A stretch of 38,920 nt of DNA from Flavobacteriaceae bacterium (GCA_027065775.1 JAMONN010000137.1:1-38920); one strand, 5' to 3'; shown: positions 15,587 through 25,064, counted from the stretch's first letter. The notes: generated from the sequence alone by a model not told the origin. Numbers and translations: made by a program.

Positions 15587-16567
15587 TTAGTGTCTTCTAG
15601 AAGTGGTTCTAGAACCTGTACTTCCTCTAGATGAACTACTGCGACGAGTAGAACTCGAACGTACTCTACTTGAAGAACCACTTCGAGATGTTGGTCTGTT
15701 TCTTATAACTGGTTTGCTACGAGATGAACTAGGTCTTACTCTTGGCTTTGCACTCGAAGGTCTAGAATTTGGTCGAACTCTCGGTTTAACATTTGATGGT
15801 CTTGAACTTGGACGAGTAGTAGGTCTGACTCTACTATTTACATTTGATCTAGCGTTAGAATTTCTTGTAGTTGTATTACCTCTAACACGGGAATTGTTTC
15901 TAGAATCATATCTACTTGCAAAGTTACTAGTTGCTCTGGCAGACCTTCTTCCGTATGCATAATCATTATGTCCGCCATAATAATTTCCATTTCCGTAAAA
16001 AGGTCTATTAAAAGGTGCGCATCCAAAACCATTGTTCCATCCAAAACCATTGTTCCATCCAAAACCATTGTTCCATCCAAAACCATTGTTCCATCCAAAA
16101 CCATTGTTCCATCCAAAACCATTATTCCATCCAAAACCATTGTTCCATCCAAAACCATTATTCCATCCAAAACCGCCATAATTATAGACATTTACTACAG
16201 TCTCTCCACTGTCTTCCCACGCATAATTTTCATAAGGATAATCTTTATCTTCTTCTCTATCTAATATTTCTAAATCTTCACCAACTGCTTGTTCTGATTT
16301 ATAAGTGTCTATATCTGTAAATATTTCTTCTTCAGAAGCATCATATTTATCAGCATTTTTTTGAAAATAGTTTTCATATCTAGTACCTCTTTTATTTTCG
16401 GTTTTTGAAGTTTCTTCATTTTTGGCCACATGCCTATCTGAAGATTCATAAATACCATCATTGTCAGTAGTATTTTGATAAGAACTGCAGGATGATAATG
16501 CAACAAAAATTAAACTTAATAAAAAGTATAATTTTGTTTTCGGAAGAAGTAATTTTAAATTTTTCAT
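15587..16567 (-). CDS. Repeat-rich lipoprotein (GFGWNN repeats, Arg/Ser-rich tail)
   Basis: A 326-residue predicted lipoprotein. Its signal peptide ends in the lipobox ALSSC (Cys28). The region to about 125 is acidic and tyrosine-containing. Then come eight exact GFGWNN hexapeptides, followed by a Gly/Tyr/Asn region and a C-terminal half dominated by Arg, Ser, Pro and Thr (RPSSRPSNVKPRVRPNSRPS). The charge is strongly split, acidic first and very basic at the end. No catalytic domain is seen. Such low-complexity lipoproteins occur in flavobacteria with varied names and unknown function. A surface-exposed adhesive or matrix role is only an inference. It diverges from proS. Confidence 0.7.
   Translation of the reverse strand: MKNLKLLLPKTKLYFLLSLIFVALSSCSSYQNTTDNDGIYESSDRHVAKNEETSKTENKRGTRYENYFQKNADKYDASEEEIFTDIDTYKSEQAVGEDLEILDREEDKDYPYENYAWEDSGETVVNVYNYGGFGWNNGFGWNNGFGWNNGFGWNNGFGWNNGFGWNNGFGWNNGFGWNNGFGCAPFNRPFYGNGNYYGGHNDYAYGRRSARATSNFASRYDSRNNSRVRGNTTTRNSNARSNVNSRVRPTTRPSSRPSNVKPRVRPNSRPSSAKPRVRPSSSRSKPVIRNRPTSRSGSSSRVRSSSTRRSSSSRGSTGSRTTSRRH
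16023..16174. repeat. 18-bp tandem repeat, eight copies
   Basis: The unit CCAAAACCATTGTTCCAT is repeated eight times from 16023 to 16166, followed by a partial ninth. Copies six and eight differ by one base (TTATT for TTGTT), a synonymous Asn change on the coding strand. It encodes GFGWNN in the minus-strand lipoprotein gene. The near-identity implies recent expansion and likely length variation between strains. Confidence 0.95.
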
Positions 16568-16595
16568 AATCGTGTGATATTATTGTTGAAAGTTA

Positions 16596-16603
16596 CAAAA
16601 ATA
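16596..16603 (-). promoter_or_regulatory. Candidate -7 element for the repeat lipoprotein gene
   Basis: On the minus strand TATTTTTG matches TAnnTTTG 28 bases before the ATG at 16567. The 100-base gap is shared with the divergent proS gene. Confidence 0.4.
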
Positions 16604-16668
16604 AATTAGTTTTGTAACAGAAAATTAATTATTTATTTAATCACAAATTTTGTGCCAAATCACTAATA

Positions 16669-18141
16669 ATGAGCAAGAAATTAACAAAAAGAAGCGAAGA
16701 TTATTCAAAATGGTATAATGAATTGGTAGTTAAAGCCGATTTAGCCGAAAATTCAGGCGTTAGAGGTATGATGGTCATCAAACCTTACGGTTATGCAATT
16801 TGGGAAAAAGTACAGGCAGAACTAGACAGAAAGTTTAAAGAAACTGGTCATGAAAATGCTTATTTTCCGTTATTGATACCTAAATCCTATTTTACTAAAG
16901 AAGCAAATCATGTAAAAGGTTTTGCAAAAGAATGTGCTGTTGTTACACATTATAGATTAAAAACTGCAGATGATGGTAGTATTATAGTTGATGAAAAAGC
17001 AAAATTAGAAGAAGAATTAATTATAAGACCAACATCAGAAACTATTATTTGGGATTCTTATAGAAAATGGATTCAATCTTATAGAGACTTACCAATTAAA
17101 ATTAATCAATGGGCAAATGTGATGCGTTGGGAAATGCGTACTAGATTATTTTTAAGAACTGCTGAGTTTTTATGGCAAGAAGGTCATACAGCACATGCTA
17201 CAAAAAACGAAGCAATAGAGGAAGCACAATTAATGCATGGTATTTATGCTGATTTTCTAAAAGATTTTATGGCAATACCAGTCATTAAAGGTGAAAAAAC
17301 AGAAAATGAACGCTTTGGCGGTGCATTAAATACCTATACTATAGAAGCTTTAATGCAAGATGGAAAAGCATTACAAGCAGGAACATCACATTTTTTAGGA
17401 CAAAACTTTGCAAAAGCATTTGATGTTAAATTTACAACTAATGAAGGCAAACAAGATTATGTTTGGGCAACATCTTGGGGAGTTACTACTCGTTTAATTG
17501 GCGCATTGGTAATGACACATTCTGATGATCAAGGCTTAGTCTTACCACCAAATTTAGCACCAATACAAGTGGTAATTGTACCTATTTATAGAAATGACGA
17601 ACAGTTAGACGCAATTTCTGAAGTCGCTAATAAATTAATGACGCAATTTAAAGATAAAGGTATTTCAGTTAAATTTGACAATAGAACAACACACAAACCA
17701 GGGTTTAAATTTGCAGAATATGAATTAAAAGGTGTTCCTCTAAGAATAGCAATTGGTCCAAGAGATTTAGAAAATGGTACTGTAGAATTAGCAAGACGTG
17801 ACACATTAACTAAAGAATTTGTGAAGCAAGAGGATTTATTGACTAAAATTCCCGTTTTATTGGCTACAATTCAAGATGAACTATACCAAAAGGCATTAAA
17901 CTATAGAAATGAGCACATTACAGAGGTAAATTCTATGGATGAGTTTAAAAATGTGCTAGAAAACAAAGGTGGATTTATTTCTGCTCACTGGGATGGCACA
18001 GTAAAAACAGAAAAAGAAATAAAAAAAATAACAAAAGCAACAATTAGATGTATTCCGTTAGGCGCTGAAAATGAAGAAGGTAAATGCATATTAACTGGTA
18101 ATAAGTCTAAATTTAGAGTATTATTTGCAAAAGCATATTAA
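16669..18141 (+). CDS. proS: Prolyl-tRNA synthetase (archaeal/eukaryote-like type)
   Basis: A 490-residue class II synthetase that charges tRNA-Pro. It is the short, archaeal-like ProRS without the bacterial editing insertion: [18 protein letters not shown] at the N-terminus, motif 2 with [25 protein letters not shown] (about 143-167), motif 3 with [21 protein letters not shown] (about 269-289), then an anticodon-binding domain ([11 protein letters not shown] onward). The C-terminal zinc-binding-like domain ends in [14 protein letters not shown], with CIP and GKCIL carrying cysteines. The length and the terminal Tyr are normal for this subtype. It lies upstream of tRNA-Glu and rpsT but probably has its own promoter. 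Confidence 0.95.
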   Translation: MSKKLTKRSEDYSKWYNELVVKADLAENSGVRGMMVIKPYGYAIWEKVQAELDRKFKETGHENAYFPLLIPKSYFTKEANHVKGFAKECAVVTHYRLKTADDGSIIVDEKAKLEEELIIRPTSETIIWDSYRKWIQSYRDLPIKINQWANVMRWEMRTRLFLRTAEFLWQEGHTAHATKNEAIEEAQLMHGIYADFLKDFMAIPVIKGEKTENERFGGALNTYTIEALMQDGKALQAGTSHFLGQNFAKAFDVKFTTNEGKQDYVWATSWGVTTRLIGALVMTHSDDQGLVLPPNLAPIQVVIVPIYRNDEQLDAISEVANKLMTQFKDKGISVKFDNRTTHKPGFKFAEYELKGVPLRIAIGPRDLENGTVELARRDTLTKEFVKQEDLLTKIPVLLATIQDELYQKALNYRNEHITEVNSMDEFKNVLENKGGFISAHWDGTVKTEKEIKKITKATIRCIPLGAENEEGKCILTGNKSKFRVLFAKAY

Positions 18142-18157
18142 ATTTTTTCAAAAAGTG

Positions 18158-18188
18158 TTTGCGTGTTAAAAAAAATGGATTACTTTTG
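18158..18188 (+). promoter_or_regulatory. Promoter of tRNA-Glu / rpsT (TTTG-N19-TACTTTTG)
   Basis: TTTG at 18158-18161 and TACTTTTG at 18181-18188 are separated by exactly 19 bases, a full match to the Bacteroidota promoter consensus. The tRNA begins about 30 bases downstream. Confidence 0.8.
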
Positions 18189-18218
18189 CAACCGATTTAA
18201 TAATCAGTATTAGAAAAT

Positions 18219-18290
18219 GGCCCGTTCGTCTATCGGTTAGGACCTCAGGTTTTCATCCTGGAAAGAGGGGTTCGATTCCCCTACGGGCTA
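18219..18290 (+). tRNA. tRNA-Glu (UUC)
   Basis: A 72-nt cloverleaf. The acceptor stem GGCCCGT pairs with ACGGGCT (first pair G-T wobble) and the discriminator is A. The anticodon stem TCAGG/CCTGG encloses the loop TTTTCAT with anticodon TTC. The T arm is GGGG-TTCGATT-CCCC. CCA is not encoded. It precedes rpsT by 20 bases, so the two may be transcribed together. Confidence 0.96.
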
Positions 18291-18310
18291 CAATATAAAA
18301 AATAGTTAAA

Positions 18311-18562
18311 ATGGCAAATCACAAATCTGCAATTAAGAGAATTAGAAGTAACGATGTAAAAAGATTACGTAATAAATTACAGCACAAAACTGCTCGTAAT
18401 GCAATTCGTGACTTACGTGTAGAATCTGACAAAAAGAAAGCAGAAAAATCACTTAACAATGTTTTATCTTTAGTTGATAAATTAGCAAAGAAAAACATCA
18501 TTCACAGAAACAAAGCAAGTAACTTAAAATCTAAGTTAGTTAAAATGGTTGCTGCGATGTAA
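18311..18562 (+). CDS. rpsT: 30S ribosomal protein S20
   Basis: An 83-residue, very basic, helical protein that binds 16S rRNA early in 30S assembly. MANHKSAIKRIRSNDVKRLRNK at the N-terminus (read in two parts) and KNIIHRNKASNLKSKLVK at the C-terminus are diagnostic of S20. The length is normal. It follows tRNA-Glu directly and is ended by a strong terminator. Confidence 0.97.
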   Translation: MANHKSAIKRIRSNDVKRLRNKLQHKTARNAIRDLRVESDKKKAEKSLNNVLSLVDKLAKKNIIHRNKASNLKSKLVKMVAAM

Positions 18563-18583
18563 TTAAGAGATCAGACTAAATTT

Positions 18584-18613
18584 AAAAAAACCATCTTTTT
18601 AGATGGTTTTTTT
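18584..18613 (+). terminator. Terminator of rpsT
   Basis: A 13-bp perfect stem, AAAAAAACCATCT (18584-18596) with AGATGGTTTTTTT (18601-18613), a TTTT loop, and a T-run on the plus strand. Confidence 0.92.
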
Positions 18614-19227
18614 GTTTGTAATATATTTAACGATATATGTTAGCATATAGGTCGACACTCTTTCTAATTAATTAATTCTAAAAGAGTATCTACTTAAAAA
18701 AACTTATCCGTAATAAATTCATCCTTTATAAGAATCTCTTTTAGAGGCTCTTTATTATACCATTAACTACTATTAACAAACTTAACAGTCCAAATATTAG
18801 TAATTCTCTTTCAGTTAGTTTTTGACTAATAAAATCAAATATTTTATTTTCAAAATACAAAGCACTTATAGACCACCAAAGTTCGAAAAGATTATGTCGA
18901 TTTTTTTTTGACACGGAGCACAGATTGATTTTATTAATATCTAATTAGACTAAATTCTTAATAAAAACTCGAGATAGAGATCGCAGATTACCAAATAAGA
19001 ATTCCCTTTTTCCAATCAACAACAAAAGTTTCAGTAAACCAGAAAAACGATTAAAACATTGTTTTCTTCGCCTATATGAATTTTATTATAAACGCATTGT
19101 TTTATAATTATCAGACTAATTTTTTCAGAATAGTTAGACAAAAGAATTCAATTAGACTGTCAAACATAAACTTCAAAAGTTCTTATTGGCTTTTTCTGAC
19201 TATTAAACCGAAAAAAAATCACAAAAT
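18614..19227. other. Long intergenic stretch without a supported gene
   Basis: About 610 bases of AT-rich DNA between the rpsT and rpsA terminators. A 64-codon frame at 19076-19270 runs through the rpsA terminator and shows no recognisable protein, so I do not call it. At 18908-18922 there is GACACGGAGCACAGATT, a reverse copy of the CCGTGTC/ATCTGTG words, and ATCGCAGATT occurs near 18981. The rest shows no clear structure. Confidence 0.5.
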
Positions 19228-19255
19228 AAAACCTCTAAATAAATTTAGAGGTTTT
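19228..19255 (-). terminator. Terminator of rpsA
   Basis: AAAACCTCTAAA (19228-19239) pairs with TTTAGAGGTTTT (19244-19255) over a 4-base loop. It lies 23 bases past the rpsA stop. On the minus strand the stem ends in a T-rich tract. Confidence 0.85.
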
Positions 19256-19277
19256 ATAAAATTAAAATAGTTGGTTA

Positions 19278-21575
19278 TTATTTACCTTCCATTTTCTTTT
19301 TTAAATCAGCTAAAGCAGAGTTTGCTTCACCAATGGTAGTTTTTTCTACAGTATCCTGCTTTTTCATGGCAGTTTTAATATTCTTAGTCTCTTGAGCTCT
19401 AAATATTGATGTATGAGAAACTACTAGTCTACGGTATTCTTTGTTAAATTCTAATACTTTAAAATCAACAGTATCACCTTTAACTATCTTAGAACCATCT
19501 TCTTTTTCCATATGACGAGAAGGCACAAAACCATCTACGTTTTCTTCAAAGTTTACGATAGCACCTTTTTCGTTTTTCTCTTTTACTGTTCCTTCATGAA
19601 CACTATCAATAGTATAAGAAGACTCAATTGCATCCCAAGGATTTTCTTGAGTTTGTTTATGACCAATGTTTAGTTTTCTGTCTTCAACATTTAATTCTAA
19701 AACAACTACTTCTAATTTATCACCAACAGAGCAAAAATCAGATGGATGTTTTACTTTTTTAGTCCAAGATAAGTCAGAAATATATACTAAACCATCAATA
19801 CCTTCTTCTAATTCTACAAACACACCAAAGTTAGTATAATTTCTAACTGTACCTGTATGCGTAGAACCGATTGGGTATTTTGTAGTAATATCTGTCCAAG
19901 GATCTACATGTAATTGTTTGATACCTAATGACATTTTACGATCTTCTCTATCTAAAGATAAAATCTCTGCTTCTACTTCATCACCAACTTTTACAAAATC
20001 TTGTGCAGATCTTAAGTGTGTTGACCAAGACATTTCAGAAACGTGAATTAAACCTTCAACACCTGGAGCAACTTCAATAAATGCACCATAATCAGCAATA
20101 ATGGTAATTTTACCTTTAATTTTATCACCAACTTTAAGTTCTGTATCTAAAGCTTCCCAAGGATGTTTAGTTAATTGTTTTAAACCTAATTGAATTCTAG
20201 ACTTACCTTCATCAAAATCAAGAATTACCACATTTAAAGCCTGGTCTAATTCTACAATTTCGTTTGGATGATTAATTCTAGACCAAGATAAATCGGTAAT
20301 ATGAACTAAACCATCTACTCCACCAAGATCAACAAAGACACCATAAGAAGTAATATTTTTAACAACACCTTCTAATACTTGTCCTTTTTCTAATTGACCA
20401 ATGATTTCTTTTTTCTGTAATGCAATATCTGCTTCAATTAAAGCTTTATGAGAAACTACAATGTTTTTAAATTCGTGGTTTACTTTTACCACTTTAAATT
20501 CCATATTTTTATCTACATATTGATCGTAATCTCTAATTGGTTTTACGTCAATTTGCGAACCTGGTAAGAATGCTTCAATTCCGAAAACATCTACAATCAT
20601 ACCACCTTTAGTTCTACATTTTACATGACCCATAACGATTTCGCCAGTATCATGTGCTGCATTAACTCTTTCCCAAGCCTTAATAACTCTAGCTTTACGA
20701 TGAGATAATACTAATTGACCTGTTGAATCTTCTAATTTATCAACTAAAACTTCAACTTTATCGCCAACTGCTAAATTTGGATTATATCTAAATTCGTTTA
20801 AAGAAATAACACCTTCAGATTTAGAACTGATATCGATAATTGCTTCACGTTCTGTCATTCTCATTACAGTTCCGTCAATTACTTGTCTTTCTTCAACAAA
20901 ACCTTCAATACCTTCTAATGCTTTATCGAAAGCAGCAATTTTTTCTTCATCAACTGCCTCAATACCTTCTTCGTATTTATGCCAATCGAAATCTGCTAAA
21001 AATTGTACTGGATCTACTTTAGGTTCTTCTGGTCTAGTTTTTACAACTTCTTCTTCTGTAACCTCTTCTTTAGTTTCAACAATTTCTTCTTTTACTACCT
21101 CAACTTTTTCTGTAGTTTTTTCTTCTTCCTTAACAGCAACTTCTTCTTTTGCTTTAGGAGTAGTTTTTTCTGCTTTTTTAGTTTCCTTTTTTGCTTCAGC
21201 TTTAGGTTCTTCTGCTACAACTTCTTTTTCAGTAGTTGCTTCGTAGTTTCCTGCCAAACCTAAATCTTCGGTTAATAAGTAATAAAAGATTGCACGGTAT
21301 TTGTTTTTGTTTGATTTCCCCATTTTTTCACACACTGCATTAATTGCAGTATCTAATTTTTCAGAGTCTTCTAAACCATGTTTTTTCATTAAGAAATTTT
21401 TCTTAACAGTTGCTAATTCAGATGGATCTCCACAAGAAACAACTTCTGCGTCTTTTCTGAATAATGCTGGTCCTAAACCTTTTGCTACCGATGTAAATAA
21501 GTCTTTCTCGAAACTTATTTTTAATTTGTCCATCTCAGCGATGTACTTTTCAATTTTTTCTTCTGTTTTAGTCAT
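19278..21575 (-). CDS. rpsA: 30S ribosomal protein S1 with N-terminal DUF2853 domain
   Basis: A 765-residue protein. Residues 231-720 hold six S1 OB-fold domains (about 231-293, 310-376, 398-467, 483-553, 570-640, 657-720) with typical YGVFVDLGGVDGLVHITDLSW-like cores. These make it ribosomal S1, which binds mRNA on the 30S. It is about 150-170 residues longer than usual Bacteroidota S1. Residues 1-107 resemble the stand-alone DUF2853 family: KGLGPALFRKDAEVVS, KKNFLMKKHGL and KSNKNKYRAIFYYLL. Residues 112-188 are a Glu/Lys/Val/Thr-rich linker. The frame is continuous and the ATG lies at the start of DUF2853, so the extra domain is part of the gene. No internal start favours a shorter protein, though one cannot be excluded. 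Confidence 0.9.
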   Translation of the reverse strand: MTKTEEKIEKYIAEMDKLKISFEKDLFTSVAKGLGPALFRKDAEVVSCGDPSELATVKKNFLMKKHGLEDSEKLDTAINAVCEKMGKSNKNKYRAIFYYLLTEDLGLAGNYEATTEKEVVAEEPKAEAKKETKKAEKTTPKAKEEVAVKEEEKTTEKVEVVKEEIVETKEEVTEEEVVKTRPEEPKVDPVQFLADFDWHKYEEGIEAVDEEKIAAFDKALEGIEGFVEERQVIDGTVMRMTEREAIIDISSKSEGVISLNEFRYNPNLAVGDKVEVLVDKLEDSTGQLVLSHRKARVIKAWERVNAAHDTGEIVMGHVKCRTKGGMIVDVFGIEAFLPGSQIDVKPIRDYDQYVDKNMEFKVVKVNHEFKNIVVSHKALIEADIALQKKEIIGQLEKGQVLEGVVKNITSYGVFVDLGGVDGLVHITDLSWSRINHPNEIVELDQALNVVILDFDEGKSRIQLGLKQLTKHPWEALDTELKVGDKIKGKITIIADYGAFIEVAPGVEGLIHVSEMSWSTHLRSAQDFVKVGDEVEAEILSLDREDRKMSLGIKQLHVDPWTDITTKYPIGSTHTGTVRNYTNFGVFVELEEGIDGLVYISDLSWTKKVKHPSDFCSVGDKLEVVVLELNVEDRKLNIGHKQTQENPWDAIESSYTIDSVHEGTVKEKNEKGAIVNFEENVDGFVPSRHMEKEDGSKIVKGDTVDFKVLEFNKEYRRLVVSHTSIFRAQETKNIKTAMKKQDTVEKTTIGEANSALADLKKKMEGK

Positions 21576-21991
21576 ATGACTTTAACTTTGTATCTTATTA
21601 TTAATCAGATTTTTAACGATATAATAATAAAAGATTTTTATGTTTTTTAAATCTATAGTCCCTTTTTCAAATCTGTACTCGTAAAAAGGTTTGCAAAATT
21701 AGTTAAAATTATGGTTTTGAGCAAGATGAATTAGGTTTTTGTTTGCGATATTTGTATCAATTTAGTCCTTTAAAATATTAAGATGTAAATTTTATATATT
21801 GCGCTGATTATTAGATGACTAAATTATAGTGTTGAGATTTGTATAACAAATCAATAATCGATGAAATATTTAAGTAGTCAAATTTAATGTAATCTGGGAT
21901 AGGTCTTAAATCTAATTAATTGAAAATGATTTTGATTTAATAATATTTTATCTTAAAAAAATGTATCTTTCATTTATATAAAAACTCATTC
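21576..21991. other. Divergent intergenic region between rpsA and ggt
   Basis: About 415 bases without a gene. On the minus strand TAATTTTG (21694-21701), with TTG about 20 bases upstream (21722-21724), is a fair rpsA promoter and would give a leader of about 110 bases. CCTTTTT and AAAAAGG (about 21660-21689) could pair in that leader. Toward ggt only TATCTTTC, one mismatch from TAnnTTTG, is seen near 21964. Confidence 0.45.
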
Positions 21992-23671
21992 ATGAAAAAA
22001 TTAATTTTTTTATTATCTATTCTTTTTTTAATTCAATGTAAAAAAGAAAAGCAACCAATAAAAGGCGTTATTACAGATAAAGCAATGGTTGTTTGTGCGA
22101 GACAAGAAGCTTCACAAATTGGAATAAATATTATGAAAAAAGGTGGAAATGCTTTTGACGCTATGATAGCAACCGACTTGGCATTAGCAGTTTCTTACCC
22201 GTTTGCAGGAAATATTGGTGGTGGCGGATTTTTAGTTTACCGAACAAAAGATGGTGAAGTTGGCGCATTAGATTATCGTGAAAAAGCACCATTAGCAGCA
22301 ACAAGAAATATGTATGTTGATGAAAAAGGAAATGTCATTGAGAACAAAAGTACTTTAGGCACAAATGCTATTGGTGTACCAGGCACAATTGCTGGACTTT
22401 TTAAAGTACATGAAAAATTTGGAACCATTCCGTTTAAAGAATTAATTCAACCTGCAATTGATTTAGCTAAAAAAGGAGTTCTTGTCACAAAAAAACAAGC
22501 TAGTTCACTTAAAAAATATAAGAAGAATTTTCAAAAAGCAAATAAACGTATTATCTTTTTAGACAAAGTTTGGAATGAAAATGATACTATTAAATATTTA
22601 AAATTAGCAGAAACTCTAGAAAGAATTCGCGATAACGGAAGAGATGAATTTTACAAAGGAAAAACTGCCGACATTCTAGTTAGTTACTTACAAGATTTAG
22701 GCGGAATTATAACTAAAGAAGATTTAGTGAAATACCAAGCAAAATGGCGTAAACCAATTGTTTTTAATTATAAAGATGCTAAAATAATTTCGATGTCTCC
22801 ACCAAGTAGCGGTGGTATTTGTATAGCACAAATTTTAAAAAGTATCGAACCATATAATATTAGTAAATACAAACATAATTCTGAAAAATATGTACAATTA
22901 ATAACCGAAGCTGCACGAAGAGCTTATGCTGACAGATCTCATTTCTTAGGCGATAACGATTTTGTTCACATAAATATTGATAGTTTAATTTCAAGCGAAT
23001 ATTTAGATCAAAGAATGCAATCATTTTCATTTAATAAAGCAAATAATTCCGATGAAATTGGTCATGGAATTTTAGGACTGAAAGAAAGTAACGAAACAAC
23101 GCATTATTCTATTATAGATCAATTCGGAAATGCCGTTGCGGTAACTACAACTTTAAATTCTGCATACGGTTCAAAGGTTTATGTAAAAGAAGGCGGTTTT
23201 TTTCTAAATAACGAAATGGATGATTTCAGCATAAAACCTGGTTTTGCAAATTCTTACGGTTTAGTTGGTGCTGAAGCCAATAAGATTGAACCTGAAAAGC
23301 GAATGTTGAGTTCTATGAGTCCGACAATTGTTGAACAAAATGGTAAATTAAAAATGGTTTTAGGTTCGCCTGGCGGATCAACTATTATCACATCTGTAAT
23401 GCAGAATATTTTAAATGTATTGGAATATAATATGGGAATGCAAGAGGCAGTTTCTAAACCTAGGTTTCATCATCAATGGTTGCCAGACAATATAAAGTTT
23501 GAACCTAGTTTTGATAAAACAATTTTTCCTAAACTTGAAAAAATAGGTTACACAATAGACCAAAGTAACGCTCCTGTTATTGGTAAAGTAGATGCTATTT
23601 TAGTTTTACCTAACGGAAAATTAGAAGGTGGCGCAGATCCTAGAGGTGATGATAAAGCGATTGGTTTTTGA
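21992..23671 (+). CDS. ggt: Gamma-glutamyltransferase (glutathione hydrolase)
   Basis: A 559-residue N-terminal-nucleophile hydrolase that cleaves the gamma-glutamyl bond of glutathione. A signal peptide (1-16) ends in a lipobox-like LIQC, so the enzyme is probably a lipoprotein in the periplasm or outer membrane. Family motifs are SYPFAGNIGGGGF (68-80), DYREKAP (94-100), and the autocleavage site ETTHYS with T369 as the expected nucleophile, dividing the precursor into large and small subunits. GSPGGSTIITSVMQ and the end ADPRGDDKAIG follow. All catalytic landmarks are present. It is monocistronic, and transcription ends at the hairpin at 23730-23775. Confidence 0.93.
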   Translation: MKKLIFLLSILFLIQCKKEKQPIKGVITDKAMVVCARQEASQIGINIMKKGGNAFDAMIATDLALAVSYPFAGNIGGGGFLVYRTKDGEVGALDYREKAPLAATRNMYVDEKGNVIENKSTLGTNAIGVPGTIAGLFKVHEKFGTIPFKELIQPAIDLAKKGVLVTKKQASSLKKYKKNFQKANKRIIFLDKVWNENDTIKYLKLAETLERIRDNGRDEFYKGKTADILVSYLQDLGGIITKEDLVKYQAKWRKPIVFNYKDAKIISMSPPSSGGICIAQILKSIEPYNISKYKHNSEKYVQLITEAARRAYADRSHFLGDNDFVHINIDSLISSEYLDQRMQSFSFNKANNSDEIGHGILGLKESNETTHYSIIDQFGNAVAVTTTLNSAYGSKVYVKEGGFFLNNEMDDFSIKPGFANSYGLVGAEANKIEPEKRMLSSMSPTIVEQNGKLKMVLGSPGGSTIITSVMQNILNVLEYNMGMQEAVSKPRFHHQWLPDNIKFEPSFDKTIFPKLEKIGYTIDQSNAPVIGKVDAILVLPNGKLEGGADPRGDDKAIGF

Positions 23672-23675
23672 ATTA

Positions 23676-23822
23676 GACAAGACCTTAGACGTAAGACCGC
23701 TTCGCTTTATGACTTTGCAGTTGCTAAAAACAACAAAACCTTCAGGATTTTTAAAAATTTTGAAGGTTTTGTTGTACAAACATTATGTCTTGAGTCTAAC
23801 GTCTAAAAGTCTTATATCTTAT
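23676..23822. repeat. GACGTAAGAC-type words flanking a hairpin
   Basis: Left of the central hairpin is AGACAAGACCTTAGACGTAAG, read in parts (23676-23693). Right of it is GTCTTGAGTCTAACGTCT (about 23787-23804), followed by AAAAGTCTTATATCTT. The two sides are approximate reverse complements, so the hairpin is nested in a larger degenerate inverted repeat. Confidence 0.5.
23730..23775. terminator. Bidirectional hairpin with AACCTTCA palindrome (copy 2)
   Basis: ACAACAAAACCTTCA (23730-23744) is the exact reverse complement of 23761-23775. The stem continues through two G-T positions and four more pairs to a 4-base loop. It separates the converging ggt and rocD genes. The core matches the hairpin at 6284-6318. 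Confidence 0.8.
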
Positions 23823-23826
23823 TTTA

Positions 23827-25047
23827 CTAAAATTCTAAAATTGTCTTTTTAATAATAGAAACACAATCTAACAACTGTTCTTCATTCATAACTAATGGTG
23901 GTGCAAAACGTATAATATTACCATGTGTTGGTTTTGCTAACAAACCGTTATCACGTAATTTCATACAAATATCCCACGCAGTAGAACTATCTTCGGTATC
24001 ATTTATAATAATTGCATTTAACAAACCTTTACCTCTTACTAGTTTAACTAAATCGTTTTCATTAGCAAATTCTGCTAATTCTTTACGGAAAATCTGACCT
24101 AAACGCTCTGCGTTTTCGGCTAATTTTTCATCTTTTACTACTTCTAAAGCAGCAATTGCAACTGCAGCAGCAATTGGGTTACCTCCAAAAGTAGAACCAT
24201 GTTGCCCTGGTTTTATCACATTCATTATATGATTATTAGCCAAAACTGCAGAAACTGGATATGCGCCACCAGAAAGTGCTTTACCTAATATTAATATATC
24301 TGGTTTAACATTTTCATGATCTACTGCTAATAATTGACCTGTTCTTGCGATTCCTGTTTGTACTTCATCTGCAATAAACAATACATTATATTTTTCGCAA
24401 AGTGCTTTTGCTTTAGCTAAATAACCTTCGGTTGGTACGTAAACACCTGCTTCACCTTGTATTGGTTCTACTAAAAAACCTGCTATATTTTTAGTGTTTT
24501 TTAAAGTGTTTTCTAGTGCTTCTAAATTATCATATTCAATTTTTATAAATCCTGGTGTGTATGGACCGAAACTTTTTCTTGCATCTTCATCATTTGAAAA
24601 TGAAATTATCGTAGTTGTTCTACCGTGAAAATTATTTTCGCAAACTATTATTTTTGCTTCGTTTTGATCAATTCCGTTAACTTCATAAGCGAATTTACGG
24701 CATAATTTTATAGCAGTTTCTACTGCTTCTGCACCAGTATTCATTGGTAACAATTTATCAAAACCAAAATACTCGGTTGCAAATTTTTCATATTTACCTA
24801 ACATATCATTGTGAAAAGCACGAGAAGTTAAACTTAAAGTCTTTGCTTGCTCTGTCATTGCATTTACAATTTTCGGATGACAATGCCCTTGATTTACAGC
24901 AGAATAAGCCGATAAAAAATCGTAATATTTCTTTCCTTCTACATCCCAAACAAAAACGCCTTCGCCTTTATTTAAAACTACTGGTAATGGGTGATAGTTA
25001 TGTGCGCCATGTTTATCTTCTAACGCTATTAATTCTTTTGATGTCAT
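23827..25047 (-). CDS. rocD: Ornithine aminotransferase
   Basis: A 406-residue class III PLP enzyme that converts ornithine and 2-oxoglutarate to glutamate semialdehyde and glutamate in arginine/proline catabolism. Motifs are [12 protein letters not shown] (103-114), NNFHGRTTT (138-146), FIADEVQTG with D227 (224-232), and [15 protein letters not shown] with the PLP lysine K256. The start [25 protein letters not shown] (in parts) and the length are typical of bacterial OAT rather than acetylornithine aminotransferase, which lacks the [10 protein letters not shown] segment. It is monocistronic. Confidence 0.93.
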   Translation of the reverse strand: MTSKELIALEDKHGAHNYHPLPVVLNKGEGVFVWDVEGKKYYDFLSAYSAVNQGHCHPKIVNAMTEQAKTLSLTSRAFHNDMLGKYEKFATEYFGFDKLLPMNTGAEAVETAIKLCRKFAYEVNGIDQNEAKIIVCENNFHGRTTTIISFSNDEDARKSFGPYTPGFIKIEYDNLEALENTLKNTKNIAGFLVEPIQGEAGVYVPTEGYLAKAKALCEKYNVLFIADEVQTGIARTGQLLAVDHENVKPDILILGKALSGGAYPVSAVLANNHIMNVIKPGQHGSTFGGNPIAAAVAIAALEVVKDEKLAENAERLGQIFRKELAEFANENDLVKLVRGKGLLNAIIINDTEDSSTAWDICMKLRDNGLLAKPTHGNIIRFAPPLVMNEEQLLDCVSIIKKTILEF

Positions 25048-25064
25048 GATTTATAAATTTTGAG

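Noticed and set aside
15968-16320. Plus-strand frames with repeated SIQNHC or PSKTIV peptides
   Set aside because: They are other-frame readings of the 18-bp tandem repeat in the minus-strand lipoprotein gene, which has the signal peptide and full-length frame.
19076-19270. 64-codon frame upstream of the rpsA 3' end
   Set aside because: It runs through the rpsA terminator hairpin and shows no recognisable protein features.
21576-21991. Riboswitch or S1 autoregulatory RNA in the rpsA leader
   Set aside because: Only a weak 7-bp pairing is visible and no known riboswitch core could be recognised.
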